Assembly (NCBI GenBank): GCA_016210935.1
Contig: JACQTH010000631.1
Coordinates: 1-6,945, forward strand
Source of the DNA: Acidobacteriota bacterium
Lineage (GTDB): Bacteria; Acidobacteriota; Vicinamibacteria; Vicinamibacterales; JACQTH01
Direction of reading: 5' to 3'
DNA length: 6,945 bases
The position numbers and the translations under genes are program-made. Shown piece after piece: positions 5,713 through 6,945 of the stretch (position 1 is its first letter; each line of letters begins with the position of its first letter). The notes beneath the pieces are model-generated. The model was not told where the DNA came from. It made no database searches and was given only the letters and a program-made list of their open reading frames with translations.

Positions 5713-6921
5713 ATGCGCCCGATCAAAGACACGGTGCCGCTGGAGGAAGCGATTCGGCTCATCGAGGAACAGATCAAGCCGATCGAGCGGACCGAGCGCG
5801 TGGCGCTCACCGGCGCGAACGGCCGGGCGATCGCGCAGGACCTCGTCGCACTGGCCGACGTGCCGCCGTTCTCGCGCGCAGCGATGGATGGCTACGCGGT
5901 CATGGCCGCCGACACCTTCGGCGCGGGGCAGTACGAGCCGAAGGTGCTCCGCTGCATCGAACAGATTTTCACCGGCCAGATTCCGACAAAGCCGGTGACT
6001 CCAGGGACCTGTACCGAGATCGCCACGGGCGCCCCGATGCCCGAAGGCGCCGATGCGGTCGTGATGGTCGAAGAGACGGATCGGACCGACGCGGGTGATG
6101 TCCGGATTTTCAGTCCCGTCTATCCCCGGCAGAACGTCGGCCGGCAGGGCGCGGATATCGCCGCCGGCCAAACCATCCTGCGGCGCGGCGACGCCCTGAA
6201 CCCGAGCCGCATCGGCTCGCTCGCCGCGGTTGGATTGAAAGACGTGGAAGTCTTTGCGAAGCCCCGCGTCGCCGTGCTATCCACCGGCAACGAGATCGTC
6301 GAGCCCGGGCAACCGCTCGGGCCCGGGCAGATCTACGACATCAACAAGTTCACGCTGAGCACGATCCTCGCCGAGCACGGTGCTGTACCGCTCGTGCACG
6401 CCATCACGGCCGACACGCTCGAGGATCTCTCGCGCGCGCTCGACGAGTGCCGCGATGCCGACCTCGTCATCTTTTCCGGGGGCAGCTCCGTTGGTGAGCG
6501 CGACCTCATCCTGGATGTGATCGATCGCAAGGGCGAGATCCTCTTCCACGGCATCGCCGTGAAGCCCGGAAAACCGACGTTGTTTGGCGTGATCAACGGC
6601 AAGCCGGTCTTCGGGATGCCGGGCTATCCGACGTCGTGCCTCTCGAACGCGTACATGCTGATCGTTCCTGTCGTGCGGATGATGGCGAGACTCCCGATGG
6701 CCACGTTGAAATCGGTGCGGCTGCCGCTGGGCCAGCGGGTCGTCTCGACGACGGGGCGGCATCAGTTCTTTACCGTCAGAATCGTCGATGGCGTCGCGAT
6801 GCCGGCGTTCAAGGCCTCGGGCGACATCACGAGCATGTCGCAGGCCGACGGCTACATCGAGATTCCCGCGCAGACGGATATCGTTGAGAAGGGGGAGATG
6901 GTGGAGGTGAAGTTGTTCTAG
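5713..6921 (+). CDS. moeA: Molybdopterin molybdenumtransferase MoeA
   Basis: This is a complete 402-residue cytoplasmic enzyme (E. coli MoeA has 411) that inserts molybdate into adenylated molybdopterin to give molybdenum cofactor. Visible family blocks are PPFSRAAMDGYAV at 51-63 with Asp59, TGAPMPEGADAVVMVEET at 105-122, VLSTGNEIVEPG at 188-199, GQIYDINKFTL at 205-215, IFSGGSSVGERDL at 253-265, FHGIAVKPGKPTLFG at 278-292 and GMPGYPTSC at 301-309. A C-terminal domain IV (about 330-402) follows. The SSVGERD version of the usual GGVSVGDYD block is a variant form, but acidic residues are retained. The ATG at 5713 is the only in-frame ATG before the first conserved block. The two ATGs just upstream (5700, 5703) are out of frame. 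There is no Shine-Dalgarno site. It diverges from moaB, its probable pathway partner. Nothing suggests truncation. Confidence 0.95.
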   Translation: MRPIKDTVPLEEAIRLIEEQIKPIERTERVALTGANGRAIAQDLVALADVPPFSRAAMDGYAVMAADTFGAGQYEPKVLRCIEQIFTGQIPTKPVTPGTCTEIATGAPMPEGADAVVMVEETDRTDAGDVRIFSPVYPRQNVGRQGADIAAGQTILRRGDALNPSRIGSLAAVGLKDVEVFAKPRVAVLSTGNEIVEPGQPLGPGQIYDINKFTLSTILAEHGAVPLVHAITADTLEDLSRALDECRDADLVIFSGGSSVGERDLILDVIDRKGEILFHGIAVKPGKPTLFGVINGKPVFGMPGYPTSCLSNAYMLIVPVVRMMARLPMATLKSVRLPLGQRVVSTTGRHQFFTVRIVDGVAMPAFKASGDITSMSQADGYIEIPAQTDIVEKGEMVEVKLF

Positions 6922-6945
6922 GGACGAGGGGCGAGGGACGAGGGA
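6921..6945 (+). repeat. 7-bp G-rich tandem repeat at the end of moeA
   Basis: Starting on the last base of the moeA stop codon, units GGGACGA, GGGGCGA and GGGACGA are followed by GGGA, where the window ends. This is a GGGRCGA heptamer repeat of at least three and a half units, all purine except one C per unit. Four runs of three or four Gs separated by 3-4 bases fit the usual G-quadruplex pattern on the sense strand. The true length of the array cannot be seen. Confidence 0.7.

Noticed and set aside
5685..5810. N-terminal extension of MoaB to the upstream GTG at 5810
   Set aside because: The 42 extra residues would be antisense to the conserved start of moeA and match no MoaB N-terminus; the GTG at 5684 gives a standard-length protein.
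5187..6098. Plus-strand open frame (303 codons) across moaB and the start of moeA
   Set aside because: It runs antisense to moaB and out of frame with moeA, its composition is Arg/Asp-rich shadow-like, and both overlapped genes are certain.

Overview
The window is GC-rich chromosomal DNA from a bacterium. It holds six confident protein genes. Five lie on the minus strand (reading order moaB, GH3 glycosidase, APC permease, arginine-deiminase-like hydrolase, small NTF2-fold protein) and one, moeA, runs the other way on the plus strand. Signal peptides ending in -AQ, GC-rich dispersed repeats, AT-rich intergenic palindromes and genes without a visible Shine-Dalgarno site would fit an environmental Acidobacteriota (Vicinamibacteria-like) genome. 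That placement is inference only; no rRNA or marker gene is present to prove it.

Right part (about 5181-6945): moaB and moeA, two late-step molybdenum cofactor genes, diverge from a 28-bp gap holding overlapping -10-like hexamers for both directions. moaB probably starts at a GTG only 7 bp after a perfect TATAAT, so its mRNA would be leaderless. moaB is followed after 8 bp by a secreted two-domain GH3 enzyme of NagZ type (3202-5172), whose start appears coupled to the moaB stop. The end of moeA runs into a 7-bp tandem G-run repeat with G-quadruplex potential, cut by the window edge.

Middle part (1582-3219): an AdiC-like APC antiporter is followed by an amidinotransferase/DDAH/arginine deiminase-superfamily hydrolase. 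Together they look like an uptake-plus-hydrolysis pair for arginine or a related guanidino compound. The GH3-APC junction is filled by a gapless 164-bp imperfect palindrome of AT-rich, ATTG/CAAT-rich DNA that supplies the last codons of GH3 and the first ATG of the permease.

Left part (1-690): a small secreted SnoaL/DUF4440-like protein has its own TATAAT and a strong AAGGAGG site. The same arrangement (TATAAT, GGAGG, 4-nt spacer, GTG) recurs at the extreme left edge, suggesting a further minus-strand gene that begins at base 3 and continues outside the window.

A family of GC-rich repeats (core GGGGACCCC followed by GCCCCG) occurs as a tandem array of about 42-bp units across the 3' end of the permease gene, and again inside the N-terminal coding part of the GH3 gene. 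I saw no CRISPR array, tRNA, rRNA, transposase, prophage or obvious defence system. The most unusual content is the repeat DNA and how it has been absorbed into gene ends.
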